Of a stretch of DNA of 64,000 bases, positions 52,744 through 61,183 are shown in pieces; the first letter of the stretch is position 1; the number at the start of each line of letters is the position of its first letter. The notes under the pieces were generated by a model. The model ran no database searches. It worked only from the letters and a program-made list of their open reading frames with translations, and was not told the origin of the DNA. Origin of the DNA: EA-27 sp964396265 (lineage in GTDB: Archaea > Thermoplasmatota > Thermoplasmata > RBG-16-68-12 > EA-27); the NCBI GenBank assembly GCA_964396265.1, contig CAYNEM010000009.1, positions 1 through 64,000 on the forward strand, written 5' to 3'. Position numbers and translations under genes: made by a program.

Positions 52744-55101
52744 GTGGAACCCGCATGCCCCCGGTGCGGGAAACCGAGCGAGGGCCTGTGCCCGCGATGC
52801 ACGGGGTACCTGCTCCGGTTCGAGCCCTACCTGGTGCGCCCTGGCCTGCCCGGTCCGTCCGTGGACCGAGAGGCGCGGCGCGGGGTCGCGTTCCTCTCGG
52901 TCGATCCTAAGGGGGCAGTCCGGTTCCTCGACGCCGCGCCTTCCAAGGGGGACGAGTCGTTCCAGCGACAGTTCCTTCGGCATCTCGGCCTGCCGGATCG
53001 CGGCACCGCGGTCCTGACGCGGGGCGATCGACAGACGATCCACCGGATGCTTCGCGCGTGGCTCAACGCACCTCCTCGGTCGGAGGACGTGAGGGCGATC
53101 GCGCGCGCCCTGTACGCGGAAGCCGCGGCCTTGCCTGACCTGCCGCCGGCGGTCGCGCAGCGGTTCCGATCGTTGGCGGCGGTCCCCGGCGATGACCTTG
53201 GAGTCAAAAGCCCGGTCGTAGTTCCAACCCCGGAGGCCCCCCCGGAGGAGGACGAATCCGAGATCTCGTTGCCGGCGCCGCCCGAGGATGCGCCGAGGGA
53301 CGCGGTCCCGCCTCAGCCGCGGCCCCCCCCGCCGCCACCGACGTCGTCGCTGGAGCCGAGAGAAGGGGTCCCACCGTCTCCGGCGGCCGTGTCCCCGCCG
53401 GGGCCCGTCGAAATCCAATCGCCGCTGCGATCCCCCACGCCGGTCTACTCGCCGTCAGGACAGGAGACGCAGGAGCAGCACCCGACCTCGGAACGGCTAG
53501 AGGACCCCCAGCCTGCCTTGCCGGGGCCGTCCGCCGAGGAAAAGTGGCGGCTCGACACATGGATGAAGGAGCAGCACGAAGAGGTCGAACGCCGCCGGGG
53601 GATGATGCGCTCCCAGCTCGAAGAACTCCGACTGCGCGAGGCGGAGATCGCGGAACGCGAGCAGAAGATCCGCGACGAGGAGCTCCGGCAGCAGGATCGC
53701 AGCACCGAGATCCGGAGAAAGGCGGAGGAGGCCTCGCGATTGGACCCGGCGCGCACGCTGTTCCTAATCCTGTTCTCCATGGAAGGACTGTCTCGGGACG
53801 CGGCGGGCGCGATCGCCGAGGCGTTCGTCACAGACGAAAAGCTGCGGACCGTCACGGTTGCGCAGATCGCGGCAGTCCCGGGAGTGAAGCCCGAGGAGGC
53901 CGCTCTCGTCCGGGACGCGTTCTCCGAAGGCGCGCCGCCGCCGAGGTCCATCCGCGAGAAGGCGGAGGATCTGTTGGAGGAGGAGCGCTTCGACGAGGCG
54001 CTCGACGCGTTCGATGCGATTGTCCGGGAGCACCCGGACGACGTCGCCGCATGGTTCAACCGATCCGAAGTCCTGGCGCTCCTCGGGCGTACGGACGAGG
54101 CGATTGCGTCCCTCGACCGGGTCCTAGACATCGACCCGAAGCACAAAGCGACCCTCCGCGAGCTCGCGAACCTCCTCTTTGAGCAGGGGGATTTCGGCCT
54201 CGCCGCCGCGCACCTGAACGAGTTCCTCATGCAGGAGCCGGACGAGGCGGCGCACTGGCTCAAGCGCGCCGCGGACCTCCTCATGGAGGGGAAGGCGACG
54301 GAGGCCACGCTCATCTATAACGCGATCCTCGAGGGCGACCCGACGAACATTCCCGCGAGCCTCGCGCTCGGCGACCTGCTCCTGGCGATGGACGATGTGG
54401 AGCGCGCGGACCGTGTGTACTCCCGCGTCCTGCAGCACCACCCCGACTCACCAGAAGCGCTTCTGAAGAAAGGCCTCCTGCTCAACCGCCAGGGGCGATG
54501 GGGAGCGGCGATCCAGCTGTTCAACCGCGCACTCTCCCTCAGGTTCGACTACCATGAGGCGTGGGCGGCGAAGGGGCAAGTGCTGCTCACGCAGGGAAAG
54601 GCGAAAGAGGCGCTCGAGGCGTTCGACAAGCTCATCTCCTTTGATGAATCGCTATACGGCGCCTGGCTCGGCAAGGCGCAGGCGCATACGGCTGCCGGCG
54701 AGTTTGACAAGGCCACGGAGGCCGCAGGCCGTGCGGCCGCTCTGAACAAGGGTAATGCGGACGCGAGGGCGATCCCGCGGCAGGCCGTCCCGGCGGAACC
54801 GCCTGTGGGAGCGCCGCCGCCGGAGACGCTCGACAAGGGCGTCCTCATGAAGATGGCGAATTCTTTCCTCGAGGGCGGGGACGGAGAGGCCGCGCTCCAG
54901 GGGTATGCGGAGCTCCTCCGAGTAGACCCGAAGGACGCACGGGCACAGTTTGGCAAGGGCCGCGCGCTCCACATGCTGGACCGCTATGCGGAGGCGCTCC
55001 GTTGCTTCACGGAAGCCGCACGCGTGGCCCCGGAAGTGGAGGAGTACGAGCGATGGCGGAGGACGTGCGAGGAGCGCGTCCGCAAGGAGGGGACCCCGTG
55101 A
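52744..55101 (+). CDS. Zinc ribbon-coiled coil-TPR protein
   Basis: 785 residues, function unknown. Modules in order: a four-Cys zinc ribbon (CPRCGKPSEGLCPRC, residues 5-19); an alpha/beta region to about 150; a Pro/Glu-rich linker (about 155-265) with a run of Pro; a charged coiled coil (about 275-335, EERRRGMMRSQLEELRLREA-type); an HhH-like unit (IAAVPGVKPEEAALVRDAF, about 375-395); then about ten TPR units to the C-terminus. It probably works as a scaffold. Its TGA overlaps the GTG of a second TPR gene by 4 nt. Confidence 0.85.
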   Translation: MEPACPRCGKPSEGLCPRCTGYLLRFEPYLVRPGLPGPSVDREARRGVAFLSVDPKGAVRFLDAAPSKGDESFQRQFLRHLGLPDRGTAVLTRGDRQTIHRMLRAWLNAPPRSEDVRAIARALYAEAAALPDLPPAVAQRFRSLAAVPGDDLGVKSPVVVPTPEAPPEEDESEISLPAPPEDAPRDAVPPQPRPPPPPPTSSLEPREGVPPSPAAVSPPGPVEIQSPLRSPTPVYSPSGQETQEQHPTSERLEDPQPALPGPSAEEKWRLDTWMKEQHEEVERRRGMMRSQLEELRLREAEIAEREQKIRDEELRQQDRSTEIRRKAEEASRLDPARTLFLILFSMEGLSRDAAGAIAEAFVTDEKLRTVTVAQIAAVPGVKPEEAALVRDAFSEGAPPPRSIREKAEDLLEEERFDEALDAFDAIVREHPDDVAAWFNRSEVLALLGRTDEAIASLDRVLDIDPKHKATLRELANLLFEQGDFGLAAAHLNEFLMQEPDEAAHWLKRAADLLMEGKATEATLIYNAILEGDPTNIPASLALGDLLLAMDDVERADRVYSRVLQHHPDSPEALLKKGLLLNRQGRWGAAIQLFNRALSLRFDYHEAWAAKGQVLLTQGKAKEALEAFDKLISFDESLYGAWLGKAQAHTAAGEFDKATEAAGRAAALNKGNADARAIPRQAVPAEPPVGAPPPETLDKGVLMKMANSFLEGGDGEAALQGYAELLRVDPKDARAQFGKGRALHMLDRYAEALRCFTEAARVAPEVEEYERWRRTCEERVRKEGTP

Positions 55102-56771
55102 CGGCACCCAGCTCGCTCCCGAGCGCGGTGGCGCTTGAAGAGGTGCTCCGCGCCGGGCGCGAAGCCCTTGCCCGCGGCAGCGTCGACAACGCGCTGCGGA
55201 CCTTCGACGAGGCCCTGAGGATTAAGCCGACGTACGCGCCTGCGTGGAGGGCAAAGGGCCGCGCGCACCGCGTCGCCGGAGACCCCAAGAAGGCGCTCGA
55301 ATGCTACGCCCAAGCCCTGCGCTACGAGCCCGGAGACGAGGGCTCCTGGTTCGGGCTCGCACTCGCACTCCATGAGGTGGGGCGACGTGGCGAGGAGATG
55401 GAGGCGTACGACGAGATCCTCCGCAGGAACCCGCGGAACGTCGCGGCTTGGATGAACCGGGGCGTCGCGCTCCACGAGGAACGGCGGTACGACGAGGCAC
55501 TCGGATGCTACGATCGGATCCTAGCCATCCATCCCGAGTCCGCGGCCGTTTGGAACAACCGGGGGGCTGCGCTTCTTCGGCTGGACCGCCTCGAAGAGGC
55601 GATCGCCGCGCTCGACGAGGCTCTCGCACTTGACCCCCGGCTCGAGGACGCTATGGCGAACCGCCAGACCGTGCTCGAAAGCCTTCGCCGCGAGGCGGCG
55701 GCTCCGACGCCGGTCGAGTTCGTGCCGGCAACCCTATCCCCCCCGGCCCATCGCCGCGCGCTCGCGAACCTCGGGCTGGCGTCCGTCGAGCTCTGGCGGG
55801 AGGCGCTGCCGCAGACCCCCGAGGACTTCGTGTCCTTCGGCACGTCGCTGCTCGACGCGGGCATGCCGGACGGCGCCCTGGCGGCGTTCGCGAAATCCGT
55901 CGCTCTCGGCGCAGGGGCAGAGGGCCGGCTCGGGAAGCTCCTCGCGATGCAGGTCCGTCACGATCCTGGGGCCGCCGACGAGGCCGCCCGCGCGCTGACG
56001 GTGTTCCCCGACGTCCCACGCATCGCCATCGCGGCGGCGACGATCCACGAGAACGCGGGCGACTGGGCGGGGGCCATCGAGGCGCTCGAGGTCATCCTCG
56101 GCCATCGCCCGGACCTCCCGTGGCTTTGGGGCTGGAAGGGCCGCCTGTGCCTGAGAGCGGGCCGGAACGAGGACGCCCTCCACGCGCACGAGCGCGCCGT
56201 CTCCGAGGATCCGGGGGACGACGAGGCGTGGGCGAATTTGGCGGCTTCGCTTCATCTCGCCGGACGCACCGAGGAGGCGTTGGCTGCTTGCGAATCCGCG
56301 GTGGCTGCCGCCCCGGGCTCCCCGGGGGCTTGGAACAACAAAGGCGTCATCCTGGCGGCGACGGGGCGCACGGAGGAAGCCGATCAGGCATTTGAGAAGG
56401 CGGTCGTGGGCGGCGGGAACGGTCCCGCGCTCCTGAACCGTGCTCGGCTCGCGGAAACACGGGGGCAGTTTCGCGCCGCCCTGTCCCTGTACGAGGATTC
56501 TCTCCAGACGCTTCCCGGCGACGCCGAGGGTCTGGCGGGCCGCCGGCGCGTGATCGGGCATCTCGGCGCGCAAGGTCGTGCCCGGCGCGACCGGATTACC
56601 GAACGGATTGCCTCGATTCCCGGGCTCGGACCCGCGACGGCCGTGCGGATCCAGAAGGCGGGATTCGACACCCCCGCCAAGATCCGGCGGACGAAGGAGT
56701 CCGTCCTCCGGGAGGCGGCGAAGCTGACGAAAGCGCAGGCCCGAGCCGTGAAGCGCGCATTCAACGAATGA
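55098..56771 (+). CDS. TPR protein with C-terminal helix-hairpin-helix
   Basis: 557 residues. Regular TPR units fill about residues 12-185 and a second, more diverged set about 215-470. The last 55 residues form an HhH unit (IASIPGLGPATAVRIQKAGF, then TKAQARAVKRAFNE) similar to the one inside the upstream protein. The GTG overlaps the upstream stop, so both are translated together, and the shared HhH module suggests a common partner, perhaps nucleic acid; this is inference. The frame is open upstream to 55002, but that part antiparallels the previous gene. The 3' end overlaps a minus-strand gene by 11 bp. Confidence 0.85.
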   Translation: MTAPSSLPSAVALEEVLRAGREALARGSVDNALRTFDEALRIKPTYAPAWRAKGRAHRVAGDPKKALECYAQALRYEPGDEGSWFGLALALHEVGRRGEEMEAYDEILRRNPRNVAAWMNRGVALHEERRYDEALGCYDRILAIHPESAAVWNNRGAALLRLDRLEEAIAALDEALALDPRLEDAMANRQTVLESLRREAAAPTPVEFVPATLSPPAHRRALANLGLASVELWREALPQTPEDFVSFGTSLLDAGMPDGALAAFAKSVALGAGAEGRLGKLLAMQVRHDPGAADEAARALTVFPDVPRIAIAAATIHENAGDWAGAIEALEVILGHRPDLPWLWGWKGRLCLRAGRNEDALHAHERAVSEDPGDDEAWANLAASLHLAGRTEEALAACESAVAAAPGSPGAWNNKGVILAATGRTEEADQAFEKAVVGGGNGPALLNRARLAETRGQFRAALSLYEDSLQTLPGDAEGLAGRRRVIGHLGAQGRARRDRITERIASIPGLGPATAVRIQKAGFDTPAKIRRTKESVLREAAKLTKAQARAVKRAFNE

Positions 56772-57027
56772 GGGAGCGCGCGGGAATACCCAGCCCCCGC
56801 GGCAGGTACGAGCGAATTCGCCCGATCGCCTCGTAGTCCGCCACCAACCGCTCGGCGAACTCGGGCCTCATCCCGCCGCGGAGGAGCGCGTGACGGAACC
56901 GCCGGACCGCGCCCCTCCTCTTCGCCTTCATCCGGACGAACGTGAGCCCAAGGCGGACCAGGAGCAGGGGCACCGCGGCCGCGATGACCACGGGCATCCC
57001 GATTCCGCTACTCGTCTTCGTCGTCAT
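56761..57027 (-). CDS. Small single-span membrane protein
   Basis: 88 residues, unknown. It has one hydrophobic segment near the N-terminus (about 11-30, PVVIAAAVPLLLVRLGLTFV) followed by a strongly basic region (MKAKRRGAVRRFRHALLRGG) and a helical tail. The frame is open to 57105, but I start at the ATG at 57027, which overlaps the end of the preceding gene by 20 bp; the longer version adds only an Arg/Lys-rich shadow. It is the third gene of a small overlapping cluster and converges on the TPR/HhH gene. Confidence 0.6.
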   Translation of the reverse strand: MTTKTSSGIGMPVVIAAAVPLLLVRLGLTFVRMKAKRRGAVRRFRHALLRGGMRPEFAERLVADYEAIGRIRSYLPRGLGIPARSLIR

Positions 57028-57367
57028 CCTTGTCTTCGTCGGCGTTCTTTTCCTCGCCTTGGCCCTTGATCTTGAACGCGAGCCCCGACCCGCGTCCGCC
57101 GCCACGGCCGCCCATCGCCTGGCCCAGCATGCCGGGGAGGTTCATCGCGGACATGTACTGCTTCGTCAGCTCGTACGCCTGCTCGTCCGTCATCCCGCTC
57201 TCCTTGAGGCTCTTGTAGAAGCCGGCGACGGCCTCCCCGTACTTCTTCGACTGCTCGCGGCCGTACAGGATATCCGCGAGGCTGTTCAGGAGCGCGGGGA
57301 TCTTCTCCGACACCACGCCCAAGATCTCCTTCACCTCTTCCGCTTCACCTTCCTTCATGTTGTTCAC
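57008..57367 (-). CDS. Uncharacterised helical protein with acidic C-terminus
   Basis: 119 residues, unknown family. The N-terminal half is helical (EEVKEILGVVSEKIPALLNS, then EAVAGFYKSLKESGMTDEQA, YELTKQYMSAMNL); the C-terminal part is glycine-rich (GGRGGGRGSG) and ends with a stretch of Asp and Glu. It overlaps the wHTH regulator upstream by 23 bp and the membrane protein downstream by 20 bp, so the three are probably one transcript. It might be the partner or target of that regulator. Confidence 0.7.
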   Translation of the reverse strand: MNNMKEGEAEEVKEILGVVSEKIPALLNSLADILYGREQSKKYGEAVAGFYKSLKESGMTDEQAYELTKQYMSAMNLPGMLGQAMGGRGGGRGSGLAFKIKGQGEEKNADEDKDDDEDE

Positions 57368-57848
57368 CTACCTTCCCGATGGACTGGTCATTCGATTTAG
57401 CGAGTCCCAGCACTTGTGACCACTTCTCGACGACGTCCGCCGCCACGCGGAATGTCCGGACCTTGCCATCGCCTTCGGCGACGACCGTGCCCTGCGCGAG
57501 GAGCGACTCGAGCCTCTCGCGCACGATGCGCCGCGAGGCGGTCCCGCGACGTGCCTTCACGGCCTCCGTGATCTGCGAGATGTTCCTGTCGCCCTTCTCG
57601 AACAGCGACTTCACAATCTCCTTGGAGATGGGGTCCTTGAGCCCGGGGATCACGATCTCGGGGGACACGGAACCGAACTTCTGGTACAGGTCGAGCACGC
57701 GGAAGTACGAGGACGCGAGGCCTTGGAACCTCTCCAGGTAGTCGAACAGCTGCCCGTACGGTTTCGCGATCCGGTCGAACGCGGCGGAGAGGGTCTCCAT
57801 CTGTTCCCGGAGATCCTGAATCTCCTTGCGGAGGTCCTTCTCCCCCAT
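57345..57848 (-). CDS. Coiled coil-winged helix transcriptional regulator-like protein
   Basis: 167 residues. An N-terminal heptad-like helix (EKDLRKEIQDLREQMETLSA) is followed by a helical linker and a winged helix-turn-helix (about 75-145: IVKSLFEKGDRNISQITEAV, RRIVRERLESLLAQGTVVAE, then a wing GKVRTFRVAA). It may bind DNA or organise the two genes behind it. The frame starts at GTG 57857, with ATG codons at 57854 and 57848; I use 57848 because it is about 28 bp from a GCTATTTGAA box. Confidence 0.75.
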   Translation of the reverse strand: MGEKDLRKEIQDLREQMETLSAAFDRIAKPYGQLFDYLERFQGLASSYFRVLDLYQKFGSVSPEIVIPGLKDPISKEIVKSLFEKGDRNISQITEAVKARRGTASRRIVRERLESLLAQGTVVAEGDGKVRTFRVAADVVEKWSQVLGLAKSNDQSIGKVGEQHEGR

Positions 57849-57871
57849 AACCATCACCGAACCGGACGCGC

Positions 57872-57881
57872 GCTATTTGAA
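57872..57881 (-). promoter_or_regulatory. TATA-like box of the wHTH/small-protein cluster
   Basis: On the minus strand TTCAAATAGC, about 28 bp before the ATG at 57848. Confidence 0.6.
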
Positions 57882-57899
57882 AGGTCCGGCGGGCGGCCC

Positions 57900-57989
57900 T
57901 CACTTCGCCTTCGGGAGGGTCCCCGCGCGTCGGAGCAAGTCCTGCTGCAGAGTCTTTGCCAGCTCGATTGTGACGAGCACATTTCTCAC
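57900..57989 (-). CDS. Possible 29-codon gene
   Basis: A GTG-initiated frame encodes MRNVLVTIELAKTLQQDLLR followed by RAGTLPKAK and a TGA. A CCTATACC stretch (58015-58022) lies about 29 bp before the GTG, matching the leaderless promoters of neighbours, and the codons and amphipathic helix look gene-like. No homologue is known to me. It could equally be the remnant of a longer gene. Candidate only. Confidence 0.3.
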   Translation of the reverse strand: MRNVLVTIELAKTLQQDLLRRAGTLPKAK

Positions 57990-58043
57990 CGAGAGCGAGG
58001 GAGGATGGTCACAGGGTATAGGTTCCATGGAAACGGGTGGACG

Positions 58044-58089
58044 GTGAGTGACCACTTACGAGGCGGGGAACCCCCCGCCGGATTCCCCG
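58044..58089. other. Palindrome-rich spacer upstream of flpA
   Basis: Two structures lie in the spacer before flpA. GTGAGTG-AC-CACTTAC (58044-58059) is a near-perfect inverted repeat that looks like an operator. GGCGGGG-AACC-CCCCGCC (58062-58079) is a perfect 7-bp hairpin, and CGGGGAA...TTCCCCG (58064-58070 with 58083-58089) is a second perfect stem that overlaps it, so the two are mutually exclusive. Both lie upstream of the flpA TATA box, so they are not in its mRNA. The role is unknown. Confidence 0.35.
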
Positions 58090-58115
58090 TAGGGCGAGGT
58101 CAGCTCCGAGCAACG

Positions 58116-58124
58116 CACATAAGC
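58116..58124 (+). promoter_or_regulatory. TATA-like box of flpA
   Basis: CACATAAGC, about 25 bp before the flpA GTG at 58145, a leaderless arrangement. Confidence 0.55.
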
Positions 58125-58144
58125 GGCATCGCATTCGGCGGCCC

Positions 58145-58807
58145 GTGGCGGACATCCGCCGATCCGACATCGCCGAGGTGTTCACGGACGGGAATCGCCT
58201 GTACACGCGGAACGCGGTGCCGGGTGTGGCGGTGTACGGGGAGCGCCTCGTGCGACAGGGCGACGAGGAGTATCGCGACTGGAACCCTCGACGGAGCAAG
58301 CTCGCGGCCTACCTCAAGAAGGGCGCCGCCGTCTTCCCGTTCGGCCGTGACACCGACGTCCTGTACCTGGGAGCCGCGCAGGGAACGACGGTGAGCCACC
58401 TTGCCGATATCTGCAGCGAGGGCACGATCTACGCGGTGGAGATTTCCCGTCGGTCGTTCCAGAAGCTGCTCGACATCTCCGCAAGCCGTCCGAACGTGAT
58501 GCCCATCCTCGGGGACGCGCGGAAGCCCGAAGGCTACGGGCGGCTCATTGGTCGCGTGGGGGTCGTGTACCAGGATGTCGCACAGCGCGACCAGGTCGGC
58601 ATCTTCCTCGAGAACCTCGAGTACCTTCGGCCCGGGGGATTCGGCCTCCTGTTCCTGAAGTCGCGAAGCGTCGACGTCGCGGCGAACCCGAAGGCCGTAT
58701 ACGCGGAGACTCGGCAGAGGCTCGCGAAGGCCGTCACGGTCGTGCAGGTCGTCCCGCTGGAACCGTACGAAGAGGACCATGCCGCCTTCCTTCTCGAGAA
58801 GGCCTAG
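58145..58807 (+). CDS. flpA: Fibrillarin-like rRNA/tRNA 2'-O-methyltransferase
   Basis: Catalytic subunit of box C/D guide RNPs that methylate ribose 2'-OH in rRNA and tRNA. The 220-residue protein has the fibrillarin start region (GVAVYGERLV, YRDWNPRRSKLAAYLKKG), the SAM-binding VLYLGAAQGTTVSHLAD, YAVEISRRSF, the catalytic Asp in VVYQDVAQ and a final Lys strand FLKSRSVD. Its Nop5 partner is not in the window. GTG start; rpsO follows 73 bp later with its own promoter (GGCTAAATACG at 58837-58846). Confidence 0.96.
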   Translation: MADIRRSDIAEVFTDGNRLYTRNAVPGVAVYGERLVRQGDEEYRDWNPRRSKLAAYLKKGAAVFPFGRDTDVLYLGAAQGTTVSHLADICSEGTIYAVEISRRSFQKLLDISASRPNVMPILGDARKPEGYGRLIGRVGVVYQDVAQRDQVGIFLENLEYLRPGGFGLLFLKSRSVDVAANPKAVYAETRQRLAKAVTVVQVVPLEPYEEDHAAFLLEKA

Positions 58808-58836
58808 GGCACGCGCGTTCTTGCGCGAGGAGAGAG

Positions 58837-58846
58837 GCTAAATACG
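58837..58846 (+). promoter_or_regulatory. TATA-like box of rpsO
   Basis: GCTAAATACG, about 39 bp before the rpsO ATG at 58881, implying a short leader. Confidence 0.6.
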
Positions 58847-58880
58847 GGGTCGAATCTGGGAGCCCTTCCTCGGCGTAACC

Positions 58881-59336
58881 ATGGCGCGGATGCATACACG
58901 GCGAAGGGGACAATCGGGGTCGCGACGACCCCTCTTGAGCAAGAGCCCCGAGTGGGTCGGCCTCGAGAATGACGAGATCATCGAGACCGTCGCGAAGCTC
59001 GCATCGCAGGGGCGATCGTCTGCGGAGATTGGGTTGATCCTCCGGGACCAGTACGCGGTGCCCCACGTGAAGCTCGCGACGGGGAAGACCGTCGTGGAGA
59101 TCATGCGGTCCAAGGGTGTGAAGTTCGACTTGCCGGAAGATATCGGCAATCTCATGCGTCGCGCGGTGGAGGTGCAGAAGCACCTGAAGGCGAACCCGCG
59201 GGACACGGCGAACACGCGGGGCCTCCACTTGATCGAGTCGAAGATCCGGCGGCTCGCCCGTTACTACAAGGAGTCGGGCGTGCTCCCCGCGACGTGGGAC
59301 TACGCCGTGAAGGTTCAAGAGCTGGCGGCGAAGTAA
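58881..59336 (+). CDS. rpsO: 30S ribosomal protein uS15
   Basis: 151 residues, the archaeal/eukaryal long form with the N-terminal extension MARMHTRRRGQSGSRRPLLS before the core (IIETVAKLASQGRSSAEIGL; then HLIESKIRRLARYYKESGVL). It binds 16S rRNA in the small subunit. The RecJ-like gene begins 8 bp after its stop, an arrangement common in archaea. Confidence 0.97.
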   Translation: MARMHTRRRGQSGSRRPLLSKSPEWVGLENDEIIETVAKLASQGRSSAEIGLILRDQYAVPHVKLATGKTVVEIMRSKGVKFDLPEDIGNLMRRAVEVQKHLKANPRDTANTRGLHLIESKIRRLARYYKESGVLPATWDYAVKVQELAAK

Positions 59337-59344
59337 GGAGTCCC

Positions 59345-60724
59345 ATGGCCGGTCCGGCGCCGCCGGGGGTCCCGGGACCGTTGTGGTCGAGGCTCGAGGC
59401 CGGGGTCTCCGCGCTCTCGGGGACGGATCGCGTCCGGATCGTGTGTCACTACGACGGGGACGGCGCCGCCTCCGCCGCGATTCTCGCCCGCGCCCTCTCG
59501 CGGTGGGGCAAGGACTTCCACGTGAGCCTCACCACCGTCCTCGACGACGCGACCTCGGCGCGCCTGAAGGAGGAGCCGGGGAAGCCCCTCCTCGTCGCGG
59601 ACATGGGGAGCGGGCAGCTCGACGCCATCGAGGGCCTCGGGCGTCCTGCGGTCGTGCTCGACCACCACAAACCCAGCCGCGACGCGACCAAGGTGATCCA
59701 CGCGAATCCTCACCTCTTCGGCATCGACGGCGCCCACGGGGCGTGCGGCGCGACCGTGGCGTGGGCCTTCGCCATTGCGGTCGACGAGGCGAACTGGGAC
59801 CTCGCGGGCGTCGCGATGGCGGGGGCGATCGCGGACCGCCAGCACGTCCCGGGGTTCGATGGCATGAACGCGCCGATGTTCGAGGAAGCCGTCCGCAGGA
59901 ACCTCCTCGGGCGCGAGCGAGGGCCGGCCATTCCTGACCGTCCCCTCGCGGAGGCGCTCGCCACCTCCTACCTGCCGTACTTCGCGGGGCTCGCAGGGCG
60001 GAAGGACGAGGCGGCGAAGGCGCTCCTGCGGCTGAAGGTAGAGCCCGACGCGCGCTGGCGCGATCTCAACGCTGCGCGGCGGCGGACGCTCACGTCCTAC
60101 CTCGCGACGCACCTCATGCGGCAGGGCGCGATTCCCGAGGCGGTCGAGATGCTCATCGAAGACAAGTACTGGATCGAGCCGCTCGGCCGCTCCGCGAACG
60201 ACCTAGCGGACGCGATCAACGCGTCGTGCCGGATGGGCGCGGAGGGGCTCGCCGTGTCTCTGGCCCTCGGAGATTCGGACGCGATCGTCCCCTCGGAGGT
60301 CCACCGTCAAACGTACGCAGCGAAGATGCTGGGCCATCTCACCCGGCTCGAGCGCGAGGGGCCGTTCCTCGGGAAACACGTCGCGTTCTTCTATTGCGAG
60401 GATCCGTCGCTGGCCGGGAACGTCGCCGGCATCATCGTCCAGTACCTGTGGAACGGTGCGAGGCCCGTGGTCGCGCTTTCTGTCACGGACGGGACGACGA
60501 AAGTGTCCGCCCGTGGGACGAGGGCTCTCGTCGTACGGGGTCTTGACCTGGCGGTGGCGGTGCGGGACGCGGCGGCCGCGTTGGGTGGGAGCGGGGGCGG
60601 CCACGACGTCGCGTCCGGCGCGACGGTCCCGAAGGGGAAGGAGGAGAAGTTCGTGGAGCGCGTCGACGAGATTGTCGCCCTGCAGCTCGCCCCGAAGGCC
60701 GCCGCGGCAGCGCAAACGGGTTAA
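59345..60724 (+). CDS. DHH-family RecJ-like phosphoesterase
   Basis: 459-residue DHH-superfamily protein: RIVCHYDGDGAASAAILARA (motif I), ADMGSGQ, the DHH motif AVVLDHHKPS, AMAGAIADRQ (motif IV) and a C-terminal DHHA1-type end with SGGGHDVASGATVP-like GGHDVASGA. Archaeal relatives (RecJ1/2, GAN) are nucleases that assist replication and repair. The neighbouring rpsO supports this assignment; the exact subfamily is not resolved here. I use the ATG at 59345, since the upstream frame overlaps rpsO. Confidence 0.92.
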   Translation: MAGPAPPGVPGPLWSRLEAGVSALSGTDRVRIVCHYDGDGAASAAILARALSRWGKDFHVSLTTVLDDATSARLKEEPGKPLLVADMGSGQLDAIEGLGRPAVVLDHHKPSRDATKVIHANPHLFGIDGAHGACGATVAWAFAIAVDEANWDLAGVAMAGAIADRQHVPGFDGMNAPMFEEAVRRNLLGRERGPAIPDRPLAEALATSYLPYFAGLAGRKDEAAKALLRLKVEPDARWRDLNAARRRTLTSYLATHLMRQGAIPEAVEMLIEDKYWIEPLGRSANDLADAINASCRMGAEGLAVSLALGDSDAIVPSEVHRQTYAAKMLGHLTRLEREGPFLGKHVAFFYCEDPSLAGNVAGIIVQYLWNGARPVVALSVTDGTTKVSARGTRALVVRGLDLAVAVRDAAAALGGSGGGHDVASGATVPKGKEEKFVERVDEIVALQLAPKAAAAAQTG

Positions 60725-60745
60725 GCGGCCGAACGTTCTCTCTTC

Positions 60746-61183
60746 ATGAACAGCAGGTGGATCACCCGGCAAGGCGCTAAGGTCGATCGCGTCGCGTGTC
60801 CGTGGCTCATCCGGAAGTTCATCGACCCGGCGGCGGAGTTCCATTTCGTCCCGAGGGACCGCGTGCTCGCCGAGGCGGAGCGGCTCGGCGCGACCCCGTT
60901 CGACGCGGAGGGCGTGGACTTCGGCCACCATGGGGACGACTGCTCGTTCGAGACGATCATCAAGCGCCACAAGCTCGCAGACCCGGCCCTCCTGGAACTC
61001 GCGAAAATAGTGCACGGCGCCGACGTGAAGGACCCCCACCCGGTGCCGCAGGCCGCGGGCCTTCTCGCGATTGCAGAGGGGATGGCGGCGACGGTCCCGG
61101 ACGACCACGAGAAGCTCGAGAAGGGGTTCCCGATCTACGACGCCCTCTACGCGTGGTGCCAGGCGAAGGTGGCGCCTCGATAG
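60746..61183 (+). CDS. ChrB-like domain protein
   Basis: 145 residues matching the C-terminal domain of ChrB: WITRQGAKVDRVACPWLIRK, then FIDPAAEFHFVPRD, a DFGHHGDDCSFETIIKRH motif and DALYAWCQAKV at the end. In bacteria this domain is linked to chromate resistance. The absence of a ChrA transporter here and the presence of an MFS gene at the next base suggest a different efflux pairing. ATG start 22 bp after the RecJ-like gene; the MFS ATG directly follows its stop. Confidence 0.88.
   Translation: MNSRWITRQGAKVDRVACPWLIRKFIDPAAEFHFVPRDRVLAEAERLGATPFDAEGVDFGHHGDDCSFETIIKRHKLADPALLELAKIVHGADVKDPHPVPQAAGLLAIAEGMAATVPDDHEKLEKGFPIYDALYAWCQAKVAPR

Noticed and set aside
53320..53345. A short repeated Pro codon run resembling a microsatellite
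   Set aside because: It encodes the Pro-rich linker of a well-supported gene and is only low complexity.
52192..53418. A 408-residue version of the acetyltransferase
   Set aside because: The N-terminal 240 codons antiparallel the zinc ribbon/TPR gene, and the shared TATA box puts the start at the GTG at 52692.
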